A DNA stretch of 64,000 nucleotides from Paraburkholderia sp. Ac-20340 (lineage in GTDB: Bacteria; Pseudomonadota; Gammaproteobacteria; Burkholderiales; Burkholderiaceae): NCBI RefSeq assembly GCF_017104965.1, contig NZ_JAAGPR010000023.1, forward strand, positions 62,001-126,000, given 5' to 3'. Below are positions 8,758-18,055 of the stretch, in pieces; positions within the stretch are counted from its first letter, which is position 1, and each line of letters opens with the position of its first letter. The translations under genes and the position numbers were made by a program. Below the pieces are notes generated by a model. It saw only the letters and a list, made by a program, of their open reading frames with translations, did not search any database and was not told the DNA's origin.

Positions 8758-10677
8758 TCAAAGCCATTCACGCATTCGGCTATCGGGTCTTAGCAAATGC
8801 AGATCGCGCTGAAACCGAGTATATCCAACGCGATCGAAGAACTCCAGAATCTGGATCGCGCGCTTGCGCCCGAGACCGGACGCATCGCGAAACGCCGCCG
8901 CACCGACACCCGCACGACCATCGCGCGCCATCTCCGCAATCAGGCGCGCGAGATCGTGCACAACCTCACGGTCATAAAACAGATCGCGCACGATCTGATA
9001 CAAGCGCCCAAGGCGTGCAAGCTTGCGCAGCAACGCACGTACCTTCTCTTCCGGCTGTTGCATATCGCGCGCGAGATCGCGCACCCACGGCGGATCGAAA
9101 CGGCCTAGCGCGATCAACGGCATAAGCCGCGCGGCCAGCGCCTCCTCATCCGCGTCGAGCGAAACCGCATGCGAAGGCAAATGCAGCCACGGCCCGCTAC
9201 GCGCAATGCGCCCCTGCTCGACCAGCGCATCGACAGCCGCACGCCACACCGTATCAGTGACAAGCGGCGCTGCCATACGCCGCAGACGCGCGGCATCCGG
9301 GCCTTGCTCGTCGGGCATCCGCGCATGGAAATCGCCCAGCACATCGACGATGCGCGCAACCAGCCGCGTCCAATGTTCACGCGCCAGCACAATCGTGTCT
9401 TCGGCGCGGCCTTGCGGCGCGATGACGATCACGTCGTCCGGTAACGCGAGCGTCGCCGCATCGTAGCCCGTCAACTGCGTCAACGCGCTGCGTTCGAGCC
9501 CGCGCGGCGCCTGCGCGATCAGCGCATCGACACGCCCTTCATCCAGCCACGCACGCAGCGCATCGAGCCACGCGCGCCGCTCCGGCGTGCGCCGTCTGCG
9601 CGACGGGCCGAAGGGATCGAGCACGCGTCCGCCGCCCACGGTACGACTCGCCTGCGCGTTACGCACGATAAAGCGGTCGCCCGGCAGCGCATGCAGCGGT
9701 GCATCGAACACCAGCTGCACGCGCGCCCGCTCGCCCGCCGCCAGCGTTTCGCCTTCGAGCAGCGCAACGTTCGCCACACGATGCGTCGTGCCCAGATGCA
9801 CGTGCAGTGGCGACCAGTGTTGCAGGGTGATGTCCGCATCGGCGAGCAATTGCAGTTCGACGTCGAGCCGCGTAGCCGGTTGCGCAAGCCGCGCATCGAC
9901 GATCCAGTCGCCGCGCGCGATGCGATCCTTGTCGATGCCAGCAAGGTTGAGCGCGCAACGTTGTCCCGCATGGCCGATTTCCGCAGCACGATTCTGCGCA
10001 TGGATGCCACGCACGCGCACAGGCTCGCCAGCAGGCGCGAGCAGCAGCGTATCGCCGGTCTGCACGCGGCCCGCGAAGACCGTGCCGGTCACGACCGTGC
10101 CCTGCCCGGTCAACGTGAATACGCGGTCCACCGCGAGCCGGAACAAACCATCGTCATCGCGCGATTGCCATTGCATCGCCCGCTCGCGCAGATACGCATC
10201 GAGTTGCGCGACGCCCGCGTTATCGGGCTCGCTTGCGTGGGTTTCGAAGATCGGCGCGTCGCGTAACGAAGTCGGCGCGAGCCACGCGGCGATTTCCGCG
10301 CGTACCTGCGCGAGACGTCCGGCATCCACGCGATCGACTTTGGTGAGCGCGATCGCGCCGTGCTGCACGCCCAGCCATTGCAGGATCGCGAGATGTTCGC
10401 GCGTTTGCGGCATCACGCCGTCGTCGGCGGCGATCACGAGCAGCGCGAAGTCGATGCCGCATGCGCCCGCCGCCATCGTATGCACGAGCTTTTCATGGCC
10501 GGGCACGTCGATAAATCCCAGCACGTCGCCGTTCGCAAGCGGCGTATACGCGTAGCCGAGTTCGATTGAAATGCCGCGCGCTTTCTCTTCCTTCAGGCGA
10601 TCGGTGTCCACGCCCGTCAGCGCGCGCACGAGCGTGGTCTTGCCGTGATCGATATGCCCCGCTGTGCCAACGATCAC
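8758..10677 (-). CDS. selB: selenocysteine-specific elongation factor SelB
   Basis: A 639-aa GTPase starting at a GTG that overlaps the selA stop as GTGA. The N-terminus has G1 GTAGHIDHGKTTL, then DVPGHE (G3) and TKVDR (G4), as in EF-Tu-type factors. The C-terminal half is a run of winged-helix domains, which bind the SECIS hairpin in SelB. The length matches the family. SelB carries Sec-tRNA to UGA codons marked by a SECIS element, such as the one in the nearby fdnG. selC follows immediately. Confidence 0.97.
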   Translation of the reverse strand: MIVGTAGHIDHGKTTLVRALTGVDTDRLKEEKARGISIELGYAYTPLANGDVLGFIDVPGHEKLVHTMAAGACGIDFALLVIAADDGVMPQTREHLAILQWLGVQHGAIALTKVDRVDAGRLAQVRAEIAAWLAPTSLRDAPIFETHASEPDNAGVAQLDAYLRERAMQWQSRDDDGLFRLAVDRVFTLTGQGTVVTGTVFAGRVQTGDTLLLAPAGEPVRVRGIHAQNRAAEIGHAGQRCALNLAGIDKDRIARGDWIVDARLAQPATRLDVELQLLADADITLQHWSPLHVHLGTTHRVANVALLEGETLAAGERARVQLVFDAPLHALPGDRFIVRNAQASRTVGGGRVLDPFGPSRRRRTPERRAWLDALRAWLDEGRVDALIAQAPRGLERSALTQLTGYDAATLALPDDVIVIAPQGRAEDTIVLAREHWTRLVARIVDVLGDFHARMPDEQGPDAARLRRMAAPLVTDTVWRAAVDALVEQGRIARSGPWLHLPSHAVSLDADEEALAARLMPLIALGRFDPPWVRDLARDMQQPEEKVRALLRKLARLGRLYQIVRDLFYDREVVHDLARLIAEMARDGRAGVGAAAFRDASGLGRKRAIQILEFFDRVGYTRFQRDLHLLRPDSRMREWL

Positions 10678-12131
10678 AGGCGCAGCTCCGCGAGTTGGGC
10701 AATGAAAGCCGCTTCGTCGGCGCTTTCGAGGCAGCGCAGGTCGAGGTGCAGGGCATCGTCGGCGATACGGCCGATCACCGGGCGCGGCAACGCCCGCAGC
10801 GCGCGTTCGAGCCTGAGCAGCGCGCGGCCGCTGCCGCCCTTGCCGCGATGGCGCAGCACGAGGCCGCTACTCGGCAGCACATCGACCGGCAATGCGCCGC
10901 TGCCGATCTGGCTGAACATCGGCGCGATACTCGCTTCGTAGCTTTCGCCCAGCGCGCGCTGCCACGCAGGCAAGGCGCGTGTGGCGGCTTCGTGCATTTC
11001 GGCGGCGGGACGCGTGAGCAGGCGCAGCGTCGTCAGCCGTTCGCGCAGAAACTCGGGTGCCTGATAGAGCCTGAGCACCGGCTCCAGCGCCGCGAGCGTG
11101 AGCTTGCCCACTCTCAGCGCGCGCTTGAGCGGATGCTTCTTGATCTTCGCGATCAGATCCTTCCTGCCGACGATCAGGCCCGCTTGCGGCCCGCCCAGCA
11201 ATTTGTCGCCGCTAAAGGTCACGACATCCGCGCCGGCTTGCACGGTTGCGCGCACGGTTGGCTCGGCAGGCAAGCCCCATTGCGTGAGATCGGTCAGCGT
11301 GCCGCTGCCAAGATCGACCGCGACCGGTAATCCATGTTGTCGCGCCAGCGGTGCGAGTTCGTCCAGTTCGACGCTTTTCGTAAAACCGCTGATTGCGTAG
11401 TTGCTGCAATGCACTTTCATCAGCAAAGCCGTGCGTGCATTGATAGCCGCTTCGTAATCCTTAAGATGCGTGCGATTGGTCGTGCCGATCTCGCGCAGAC
11501 GTGCGCCTGCGCGACTCATGATGTCGGGAATACGAAACGCGCCGCCAATCTCCACCAGTTCGCCGCGCGAGACAATCACTTCCTTGCGCGTGGCCAGCGC
11601 GGAAAGCGTGAGCAACACCGCCGCCGCATTATTGTTCACGACCGTGGCCGCTTCCGCGCCCGTGAGTTCGCCAATGAGTTCGTCGATCAGATCGTCGCGA
11701 TCGCCGCGCTTGCCGGTGGCCAGATCGAATTCGAGGTTCGCGGGTTGCGTGAGCGCCTGCACCACCGCGCGCACCGATTCGTCAGGCAGCAGCGCGCGGC
11801 CCAGATTCGTATGCAGCACGGTGCCCGTGAGATTGAAAACCGCCCGCAATTTTCCCTGCGAACGCTTCTGCAAGGCGATATCGGCATCGGCGATCACGTG
11901 CTCGATGGAGAACGGGTGCTGTACATCGTCAGCGTGAGGATGCGCGCCGGACTGCACATCGCGGCGCCATCCGTCGAGCGTCGCGCGAATCGCTTCGAGC
12001 ACCTGCGTGCGCCCGTATTGCGCGATCAAGGTCTGCGCAGCGGCCGAGGCGATCACGCGTTCCACCGCCGGCATCTGCGCGAGCAAGGCATTGAGCGCGG
12101 GTTTCGCACCGTGCGCCACGGTTTCGCTCAT
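10674..12131 (-). CDS. selA: L-seryl-tRNA(Sec) selenium transferase SelA
   Basis: The start is the ATG at 12131, 10 nt after the fdhE stop, giving 485 aa. It is a PLP-dependent enzyme converting Ser-tRNA(Sec) to Sec-tRNA(Sec) with selenophosphate. The PLP lysine is Lys310 in TFSGDKLLGGPQAG. Other family landmarks are VFNLTGTVLHTNLGRALL and EIGTTNRTHL. It overlaps selB by 4 nt. selD (selenophosphate synthase) is not in the window and must be encoded elsewhere. Confidence 0.97.
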   Translation of the reverse strand: MSETVAHGAKPALNALLAQMPAVERVIASAAAQTLIAQYGRTQVLEAIRATLDGWRRDVQSGAHPHADDVQHPFSIEHVIADADIALQKRSQGKLRAVFNLTGTVLHTNLGRALLPDESVRAVVQALTQPANLEFDLATGKRGDRDDLIDELIGELTGAEAATVVNNNAAAVLLTLSALATRKEVIVSRGELVEIGGAFRIPDIMSRAGARLREIGTTNRTHLKDYEAAINARTALLMKVHCSNYAISGFTKSVELDELAPLARQHGLPVAVDLGSGTLTDLTQWGLPAEPTVRATVQAGADVVTFSGDKLLGGPQAGLIVGRKDLIAKIKKHPLKRALRVGKLTLAALEPVLRLYQAPEFLRERLTTLRLLTRPAAEMHEAATRALPAWQRALGESYEASIAPMFSQIGSGALPVDVLPSSGLVLRHRGKGGSGRALLRLERALRALPRPVIGRIADDALHLDLRCLESADEAAFIAQLAELRL

Positions 12132-12141
12132 GGGGCTCGCC

Positions 12142-13077
12142 TCACTGATCGGCCGATGCTTCGGGATACAGCAGCGGGTTCGCACTCGCGCGCCGGTAGC
12201 CCGCGTCACTCATCAGCAGATCGAGCGTGAGGCTCGCGAGATCGTCGGCGAGCGGTTCGCATTCGAGATCCTTGTCCTGATAGCCGATCTTGCGATACGT
12301 ATGGCATTCGTCGCACGACTCGGCTTTCAAGGCGCCGTCGCTGCCTTCGATGCCGTGATACGCGATGCCTTTGGTCGAATCGCAATTCGTGCATTTCACG
12401 CGCACCACATGGTTTTCCGTGCCGCACAAGCTGCATTGCGTATAGCGATAACCCTGGAATGCGCCGCCCACGCGCACGATGCTCGCCACAGGCGGCAGAC
12501 CGCATACGGGGCACACGCCCGGCGCATCCACGTAAGGCACATCCTGCGCGTTGAGACGGCTCGCCAGATCGGTCCATACGGTTTGCAGCGCGGCCATCAC
12601 GAACGGCGCGGTGGCGGGCATGACTTCGGCGTAGCGTTGCGCGAGCAGTGCGTCCGCTTGCGCGTCGAGTTGCGAGTCGCTCATCGCGCGCAATGCGTCG
12701 AGCACCTTGGCCAGCGCAGGCGTCACCGCGCCCGCCGCTTCGACGCGATCGGCGAGACGACGCAGCACCGTGCGCCATTGCGGGTCGCGCTCCGCGCCTA
12801 GCGCCGGCAAGATCGGCATCGAATGACGTTGCGCGTTGGCGATGGCCTCGGCGGAAGGCATCTGCGCGTCGAGATGTTCGAGCGCCTGCTGTTGCGCGTC
12901 CACGAGCGCCGCCATGAGGCGCATATAACCGCCGATAGGATTGCGATCCGCGAGCTTGCGCAGACGCGCGGCGCGCTCCCTGAACAGCGTCAGCCGTTCG
13001 GGCAGGCGGATGCGCGGAATCGCGGAAGGGTCCTGCGTCTGGATCTGCTCGGGGTCGAGAATGCGTTGTTGCGTCAC
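12142..13077 (-). CDS. fdhE: formate dehydrogenase accessory protein FdhE
   Basis: A 311-aa cytoplasmic protein starting at a GTG at 13077, with GGAG 8-11 nt upstream. The C-terminal half carries four CxxC pairs (CPVCG, CSLCG, CTNCD, CDECH), the rubredoxin-like iron sites of FdhE. FdhE is needed for activation and quality control of membrane formate dehydrogenases. It lies between the structural genes and selA. A 100-nt gap containing a terminator-like hairpin separates it from the gamma-subunit gene. Confidence 0.95.
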   Translation of the reverse strand: MTQQRILDPEQIQTQDPSAIPRIRLPERLTLFRERAARLRKLADRNPIGGYMRLMAALVDAQQQALEHLDAQMPSAEAIANAQRHSMPILPALGAERDPQWRTVLRRLADRVEAAGAVTPALAKVLDALRAMSDSQLDAQADALLAQRYAEVMPATAPFVMAALQTVWTDLASRLNAQDVPYVDAPGVCPVCGLPPVASIVRVGGAFQGYRYTQCSLCGTENHVVRVKCTNCDSTKGIAYHGIEGSDGALKAESCDECHTYRKIGYQDKDLECEPLADDLASLTLDLLMSDAGYRRASANPLLYPEASADQ

Positions 13078-13116
13078 GGCTTATGTCTCCGTCCAGCCAC
13101 TTTCCGTCCAACCAGC

Positions 13117-13151
13117 AAAAAGCCGCCGCGCCCTTTCGGACGAGGCGGCTT
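13117..13151 (-). terminator. hairpin plus T-run between fdoI and fdhE (terminator or attenuator)
   Basis: On the minus strand, AGCCGCC pairs with GGCGGCT. Inside, GTCC-GAAA-GGGC forms an inner stem with a GAAA tetraloop, and TTTTT follows. This is a good intrinsic terminator by eye. It lies after the gamma-subunit stop and 40 nt before fdhE, so it may reduce expression of fdhE-selA-selB relative to fdnG-H-I. Confidence 0.7.
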
Positions 13152-13177
13152 GCCAGCAGCGCTATTACCAGGCAACG

Positions 13178-13804
13178 CTACTTGATGCTCTCGCGGAACC
13201 AGCGCGGATGATGCTTGCGCGCCCAGCCCCAGGTGACGTAACCGCGCGTCATGGCGCCGATCGAACCCTTCACCCAGATCGCCGCATAGATATGCACGAC
13301 GATGCTCACGATCAGGACGAAGGCCGCGGCTGCATGCACGACGGCGGCAAGGCGGATGATCCCGATCGGAAAATAGAACGAGAAGTAGCGCCGCCAGATC
13401 ACGATGCCGCTCACCAGCAGCAGCACGAGGCAAACCACCAGCGTGAAGAATAGCAGCTTCTGTCCCGCATTGTATTTGCCGATCTCGGGCAGTTTGTCCT
13501 CGCGGTTATTGAGCACGTCGTCCATCTGTTTGAGCCATTGGACATCGGCTTTGTCCAGATAGTTGTGATGCCAGAAACGCAGCGCGAGAATCATGAACGA
13601 AACAAACATCACGATGCCGATAAACGGATGCAGGATGCGCGTCCACTGCCCGCCGCCGAACAGCGCGGAAAGCCAGAACATGGCCGGATGAAACATCGCC
13701 AGCCCGGAAAGCGCGAGCAGGACGAAGGTGATGGCCGTGATCCAGTGATTGCTGCGTTCGTTGGCCGTATAACGCTGGATCAGACGCGGTTCATGGTCGC
13801 TCAT
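13178..13804 (-). CDS. fdoI: formate dehydrogenase gamma subunit (cytochrome b556)
   Basis: The ATG at 13804 is preferred (208 aa) because it overlaps the beta-subunit gene by only 14 nt; an ATG-less extension to 13834 is possible. It has four hydrophobic spans (about 20-40, 55-75, 110-135, 150-175) with histidines in and near them, as in the cytochrome b subunit that takes electrons from the FeS subunit to quinone. Start MSDHEPRLIQRYTANERSNH and VVHIYAAIWVKGS are family-typical. fdoI and fdnI cannot be told apart from sequence alone. Confidence 0.93.
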   Translation of the reverse strand: MSDHEPRLIQRYTANERSNHWITAITFVLLALSGLAMFHPAMFWLSALFGGGQWTRILHPFIGIVMFVSFMILALRFWHHNYLDKADVQWLKQMDDVLNNREDKLPEIGKYNAGQKLLFFTLVVCLVLLLVSGIVIWRRYFSFYFPIGIIRLAAVVHAAAAFVLIVSIVVHIYAAIWVKGSIGAMTRGYVTWGWARKHHPRWFRESIK

Positions 13805-14741
13805 CGTTGCGCTCCTCGGGCGGGATACCGCCACGTTGCGAACGAATGCGCTGCGCTTCGTTCAGCGCGGCTTCTTCGTCCTCGGCATGCGTTTCGTTCG
13901 GGCCGATGCGCGTGTAGTGGAAGAAGCCCGCCACCGCCGCGAGCGCGATGCCCGCAAGCGCAAGCGGCTTCGCCACGCCTTTCCACAAACGCACGAACGG
14001 GCTGATGCGCGGGTTATCGGGCAGGCCGTGATACAGCGACGGCGTATCCGCATGATGCAGCACGTACATCACATGCGTGCCGCCCACGCCCGGCGGATCG
14101 TAGAGCCCGGCCTTATCGAAGCCGCGTTCCTTGAGGTCTTCGATACGCTCGGCCGCGTGCACTTTCATGTCTTCCTTGGTGCCGAAAACAATGGCACCAG
14201 TCGGACAGGTTTTCACGCACGCCGGCTCCTGCCCCACGGCCACGCGGTCGGAGCACAGCGTGCACTTGTACACGCGATGTTCCGTCTTCGAAAGCCTCGG
14301 AATGTTGAACGGGCAACCGGTGATGCAATAGCCGCAGCCAATGCAATTCTCTTCGTGAAAATCCACGATGCCGTTCGTGTATTGCACGATCGCACCCGGC
14401 GACGGGCACGCCTTGAGGCAACCCGGGTCCTCGCAATGCATGCAGCCGTCCTTGCGGATCAGCCATTCGAGGTTGCCGTCCGGGTTCTCGTATTCCGTGT
14501 AACGCATCACGGTCCACGAGTGTTCGGTGAGATCGCGCGGATTGTCGTACACACCCGTGTTGATGCCCACCTCGTCGCGCAGGTCGTTCCACTCCATGCA
14601 CGCGGTCTGACACGCCTTGCAACCGATGCACTTGGTGACGTCGATAAGCTTCGCGACCGTGCCCGTCACCGGCTCGCGCACGCCTGGCGGCGGCGTGGTG
14701 GTGGCGGACAGGCGTTTGATGTCGAGCGACTGGAATGCCAT
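13791..14741 (-). CDS. fdoH: formate dehydrogenase iron-sulfur (beta) subunit
   Basis: A 316-aa ferredoxin-type subunit. Four [4Fe-4S] cysteine groups are visible: CIGCKACQTAC, CMHCEDPGCLKAC, CIGCGYCITGC and CTLC...CVKTC. One hydrophobic span near 258-280 anchors it to the membrane, and the charged C-terminal tail is extended. It passes electrons from the selenium/molybdenum site to the cytochrome b subunit. It starts 10 nt after the fdnG stop and overlaps the gamma-subunit gene by 14 nt. Confidence 0.97.
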   Translation of the reverse strand: MAFQSLDIKRLSATTTPPPGVREPVTGTVAKLIDVTKCIGCKACQTACMEWNDLRDEVGINTGVYDNPRDLTEHSWTVMRYTEYENPDGNLEWLIRKDGCMHCEDPGCLKACPSPGAIVQYTNGIVDFHEENCIGCGYCITGCPFNIPRLSKTEHRVYKCTLCSDRVAVGQEPACVKTCPTGAIVFGTKEDMKVHAAERIEDLKERGFDKAGLYDPPGVGGTHVMYVLHHADTPSLYHGLPDNPRISPFVRLWKGVAKPLALAGIALAAVAGFFHYTRIGPNETHAEDEEAALNEAQRIRSQRGGIPPEERNDERP

Positions 14742-14751
14742 GTTCCCCCCG

Positions 14752-17700
14752 TTATGCCTTTTCCACTTTCACGAGGAAAGACTTGAATTCCGGCGTCTGC
14801 GAATTGCCGTCGCCGACAGGCGGCGTCAGCGTATTCGTCAGATAGCCGGGTTTCGTCAGTCCCGTGAAGCCCCAATGCAGCGGCACGCCCACCGTATGCA
14901 CCTTTTTGCCCTCGATCGTGAGCGCCTTGATGCGTTTGGTGACCACGGCGACGGCAATCAGATAACCGCGATTGCTCGACACCTTCACGCGCCCGCCATC
15001 GGCTACGCCCACTTCCTTCGCCAGCTCTTCGCCGATTTCGACGAACTGCTGCGGCTGGATGATCGAATTCAGGCGCGCATGCTTGGTCCAGAAGTGGAAG
15101 TGCTCGGTGAGGCGATAGGTGGTGGCAACGTGCGGGAAATTCTGCGCGGTGCCGAAGGTTTTGCGGTCGTCCGGGAACACGCGCGCGGCCGGGTTGGACG
15201 TGGCCTGCGGATTGTTCGGATGAAACGGGTTATAGCCCAGCGGGTTTTCGAACGGTTCGTAATGCTCGGGGAATGGACCTTCGTTCATGCCGTCGCGGGC
15301 GAAGAAACGCGCCACGCCTTCCGGGTTCATGATGAACGGCCCCATGCCGAGATCGGGCGATTCGTCGACCTTGTAATCGGGCACATCGGCGCCCGTCCAC
15401 GCCGCGCCGTTCCAGCCGATCAGCTTGCGCGTGGGATCGAACGGCTTGCCTGCGGTATCGCACGACGCACGGTTGTAGAGCACGCGCCGGTTCACCGGCC
15501 ACGCCCAGGCCCAGTTCAGCGTCTGGCCGATGCCGGTCGGGTCCGAGTTGTCGCGCCGGCCCATCTGGTTGCCCGCCTGGGTCCACGCGCCGCAGAAGAT
15601 CCAGCAGCCGCTGGCCGTGGTGCCGTCGTCCTTCAGTTGCGCGAAGCCCGCCAGTTGCTCGCCCTTCTTCACGAGCACCTTGGTGGGATCTTTCGGATCG
15701 GTCTGATCGGCGAGCGCACGGCCGTTGTACTCTTTGGCGAGTTCCTCGGGCGTCGGGCTTTCCGGGTCCGAATACGGCCAACTGAGCTTGAGGATCGGGT
15801 CGGGCACCTTGCCGCCATCCTTCTGGTAGGCGGCGCGAATCCGCAGGAACAGCCCCGACATGATCTCCAGATCGCTCTTCGCCTCGAACGGCGGCTGCGC
15901 GCCCTGCCAGTGCCATTGCAGCACGCGGCTCGAACTCACGAGCGAGCCGTTTTCTTCGGCGAAGCAGGTCGTCGGCAGGCGGAACACTTCGGTCTGGATC
16001 GATGTGGAATCGACATCGTTATAGTCGCCGTACTTCTTCCAGAACTCCGATGTTTCCGTGGCGAGCGGGTCCATGATGACGAGCCACTTGAGCTTGCCGA
16101 GCGCGGACAGCGTTTTCGCCTTGTCCGGCGAGGACGCGAGCACGTTGAAGCCCTGGCAGATATAGCCGGTCATCTTGCCTTGATTCATCAGCTCGATGGT
16201 CTGCAGCAGGTCGTAGGACTTGTCGAGCTTGGGCAGCCAGTCGTAACCCCAGTTGTTTTCCTGGGTGGCGTTATCGCCCCACCACGACTTCATGAAGCTC
16301 ACGAAGAACGCGCCGTAGTGCTGCCAGTAACTGAGCTGATTCGGCCGCAACGGTTGTGGCGCACGCTTCTTGATGTACTCGCCGTAGTCCTGCTCGGCTT
16401 CGACCGGCAGCGTCATATAGCCCGGCAGCAGATTCGACATCAGGCCGAGGTCCGTCAGCCCCTGGATGTTCGAGTGGCCGCGCAGTGCATTCATGCCGCC
16501 GCCCGCGATGCCGATGTTGCCCAGCAGCAATTGCACCATCGCGCCCGTGCGGATCATCTGTGCGCCGATCGAGTGATGGGTCCAGCCCAGCGCATAGAGT
16601 ATCGTTCCCGCGCGGCCCGGCACCGCCGTGCTCGCCAGCATTTCGCACACCTTGAGGAATTTATCCTTCGGCGTGCCGCAGACCTTTTCCACCATCTCGG
16701 GCGTATAGCGCGAGTAATGTTGCTTGAGCAATTGATACACGCAGCGCGGGTTCTGCAGTGTAGGGTCGGTTTTCACGAAGCCGTCATCGCCGATTTCGTA
16801 ATTCCACGACGATTTATCCGGATACGCGTGCTTTTCAGCGTTGTAGCCCGAATAGATGCCGTCGTTGAACGCGTAATCGTCGCGCACGATAAACGAGAAG
16901 TCCGTGTAGTTCTTCACGTACTCGTGCTGGATCTTGTCGTTCGTGAGCAGCCAGTTGATGACCGCGCCCAGGAACGCGATATCCGTGCCGGTGCGGATCG
17001 GCGCGTAATAGTCCGCGACCGACGCCGTGCGCGTGAAGCGCGGGTCCACCACGATGAGCCGCGCCTTGCGATGCGCCTTCGCCTCCGTGACCCACTTGAA
17101 GCCGCACGGGTGCGCCTCGGCTGCATTGCCGCCCATCACCAGAATCACGTCCGCATTGCGAATGTCGACCCAATGGTTCGTCATCGCACCACGGCCAAAC
17201 GTCGGGGCAAGACCTGCCACCGTCGGGCCGTGTCAGACACGCGCCTGGTTATCGAATGCGAGCAGGCCCATCGAGCGGGCCACTTTATGCGTGAGATAAC
17301 CGACTTCGTTGCTGCCCGCCGAAGCGGCCAGCATGCCGGTGGTCAGCCAGCGGTTGACCGTTTTGCCGTCGGCGGTTTTATCGACGAAATTGGCGTCGCG
17401 ATCTTCCTTGAGCAGTTTCGCGATGCGGTCGAGCGCCTCGTCCCACGAAATGCGTTTCCACTCGTTCGATCCGGCCGCGCGGTATTCGGGATACTTCAGG
17501 CGATTCGGACTATGAATGAAATCGATCAGGCTGGCGCCCTTGGGACAAAGCGTGCCGCGATTGACCGGGTGATCGGGATCGCCCTCGATGTGGATGATGC
17601 TCGCGGTGGCGTTTTTCGCGCCGTCGCCGAGACCGTACATGAGTATCCCGCAGCCCACCGAACAATATGGACAAGTGTTGCGGGTTTCAGTGGTGCGCGC

Positions 17701-17823
17701 CAGTTTGTATTGCCGGACTTCGGCTAATGCGTTGTCAGGCGCGAAGCCCATCAACGCGAGGCTGGAACCTGCCAGCGACGTAGCCGTGACCTTGAGGAAC
17801 TGACGCCGGGACATTTGCAGCAT
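14752..17823 (-). CDS. fdnG: formate dehydrogenase alpha subunit, selenocysteine-containing
   Basis: One 1023-aa gene read through an in-frame TGA at 17233-17235, which is Sec197. The flanking sequence RV-U-HGPTVAGLAPTFGRG matches the Sec site of FdnG/FdoG. A twin-arginine signal starts the protein (MSRRQFLKVTATSLAG), followed by the [4Fe-4S] site CPYCSVGC and molybdopterin-domain landmarks (NHWVDIRNADVI, MGGNAAEAHP). The enzyme oxidises formate at the periplasmic face using Mo/W-bis-MGD. A GAGGA site precedes the ATG. It leads the operon fdnG-H-I. All the Sec machinery except selD is encoded downstream. Confidence 0.97.
17203..17235 (-). promoter_or_regulatory. bacterial SECIS element in fdnG
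   Basis: Counting the UGA as 1-3, positions 14-33 fold as CGG-(bulged U17)-GGCA, loop GGUCU, then UGCC-CCG. The bulged U17 and loop G23/U24 sit where the E. coli fdhF SECIS has its SelB-contacting bases. This supports Sec insertion rather than termination at the TGA. Confidence 0.9.
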
Positions 17824-17859
17824 GGTGCGGTCCTCGGCTTTCTGGTTGTGGGTAGATTC

Positions 17860-17865
17860 AGTATA
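17860..17865 (-). promoter_or_regulatory. possible -10 box for the formate dehydrogenase operon
   Basis: TATACT on the minus strand lies about 37 nt before the fdnG ATG, giving a leader of about 30 nt. No convincing -35 hexamer is seen 16-18 bp upstream, so an activator may be needed, or the match is chance. Confidence 0.35.
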
Positions 17866-18055
17866 AGACGTTTTGAGAACCGGATCGCACGACTTGCGCC
17901 GCGGCGCATAGCGCGCAGGCGGGTATCGGGATTGCTATAGTCAAACGAAAGGTGCAGTGCCGGCATGGCCGCCCCCTCGTTCCTTTTCGTCGGCTTTTTT
18001 GGTGGACTTTTCCGGCCGTTGCGCCGGAACATGCTCGAACGCGGGACGCATAACT

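Noticed and set aside
17233..17235. In-frame TGA splitting fdnG into two genes or making a pseudogene
   Set aside because: The flanking residues, a fitting SECIS hairpin and the linked selA, selB and selC show it is a selenocysteine codon.
14617..17727. Very long plus-strand open frame opposite fdnG
   Set aside because: It is antisense to a certain gene, is Arg/His-rich without motifs, and follows from high GC at codon position 3 of fdnG.
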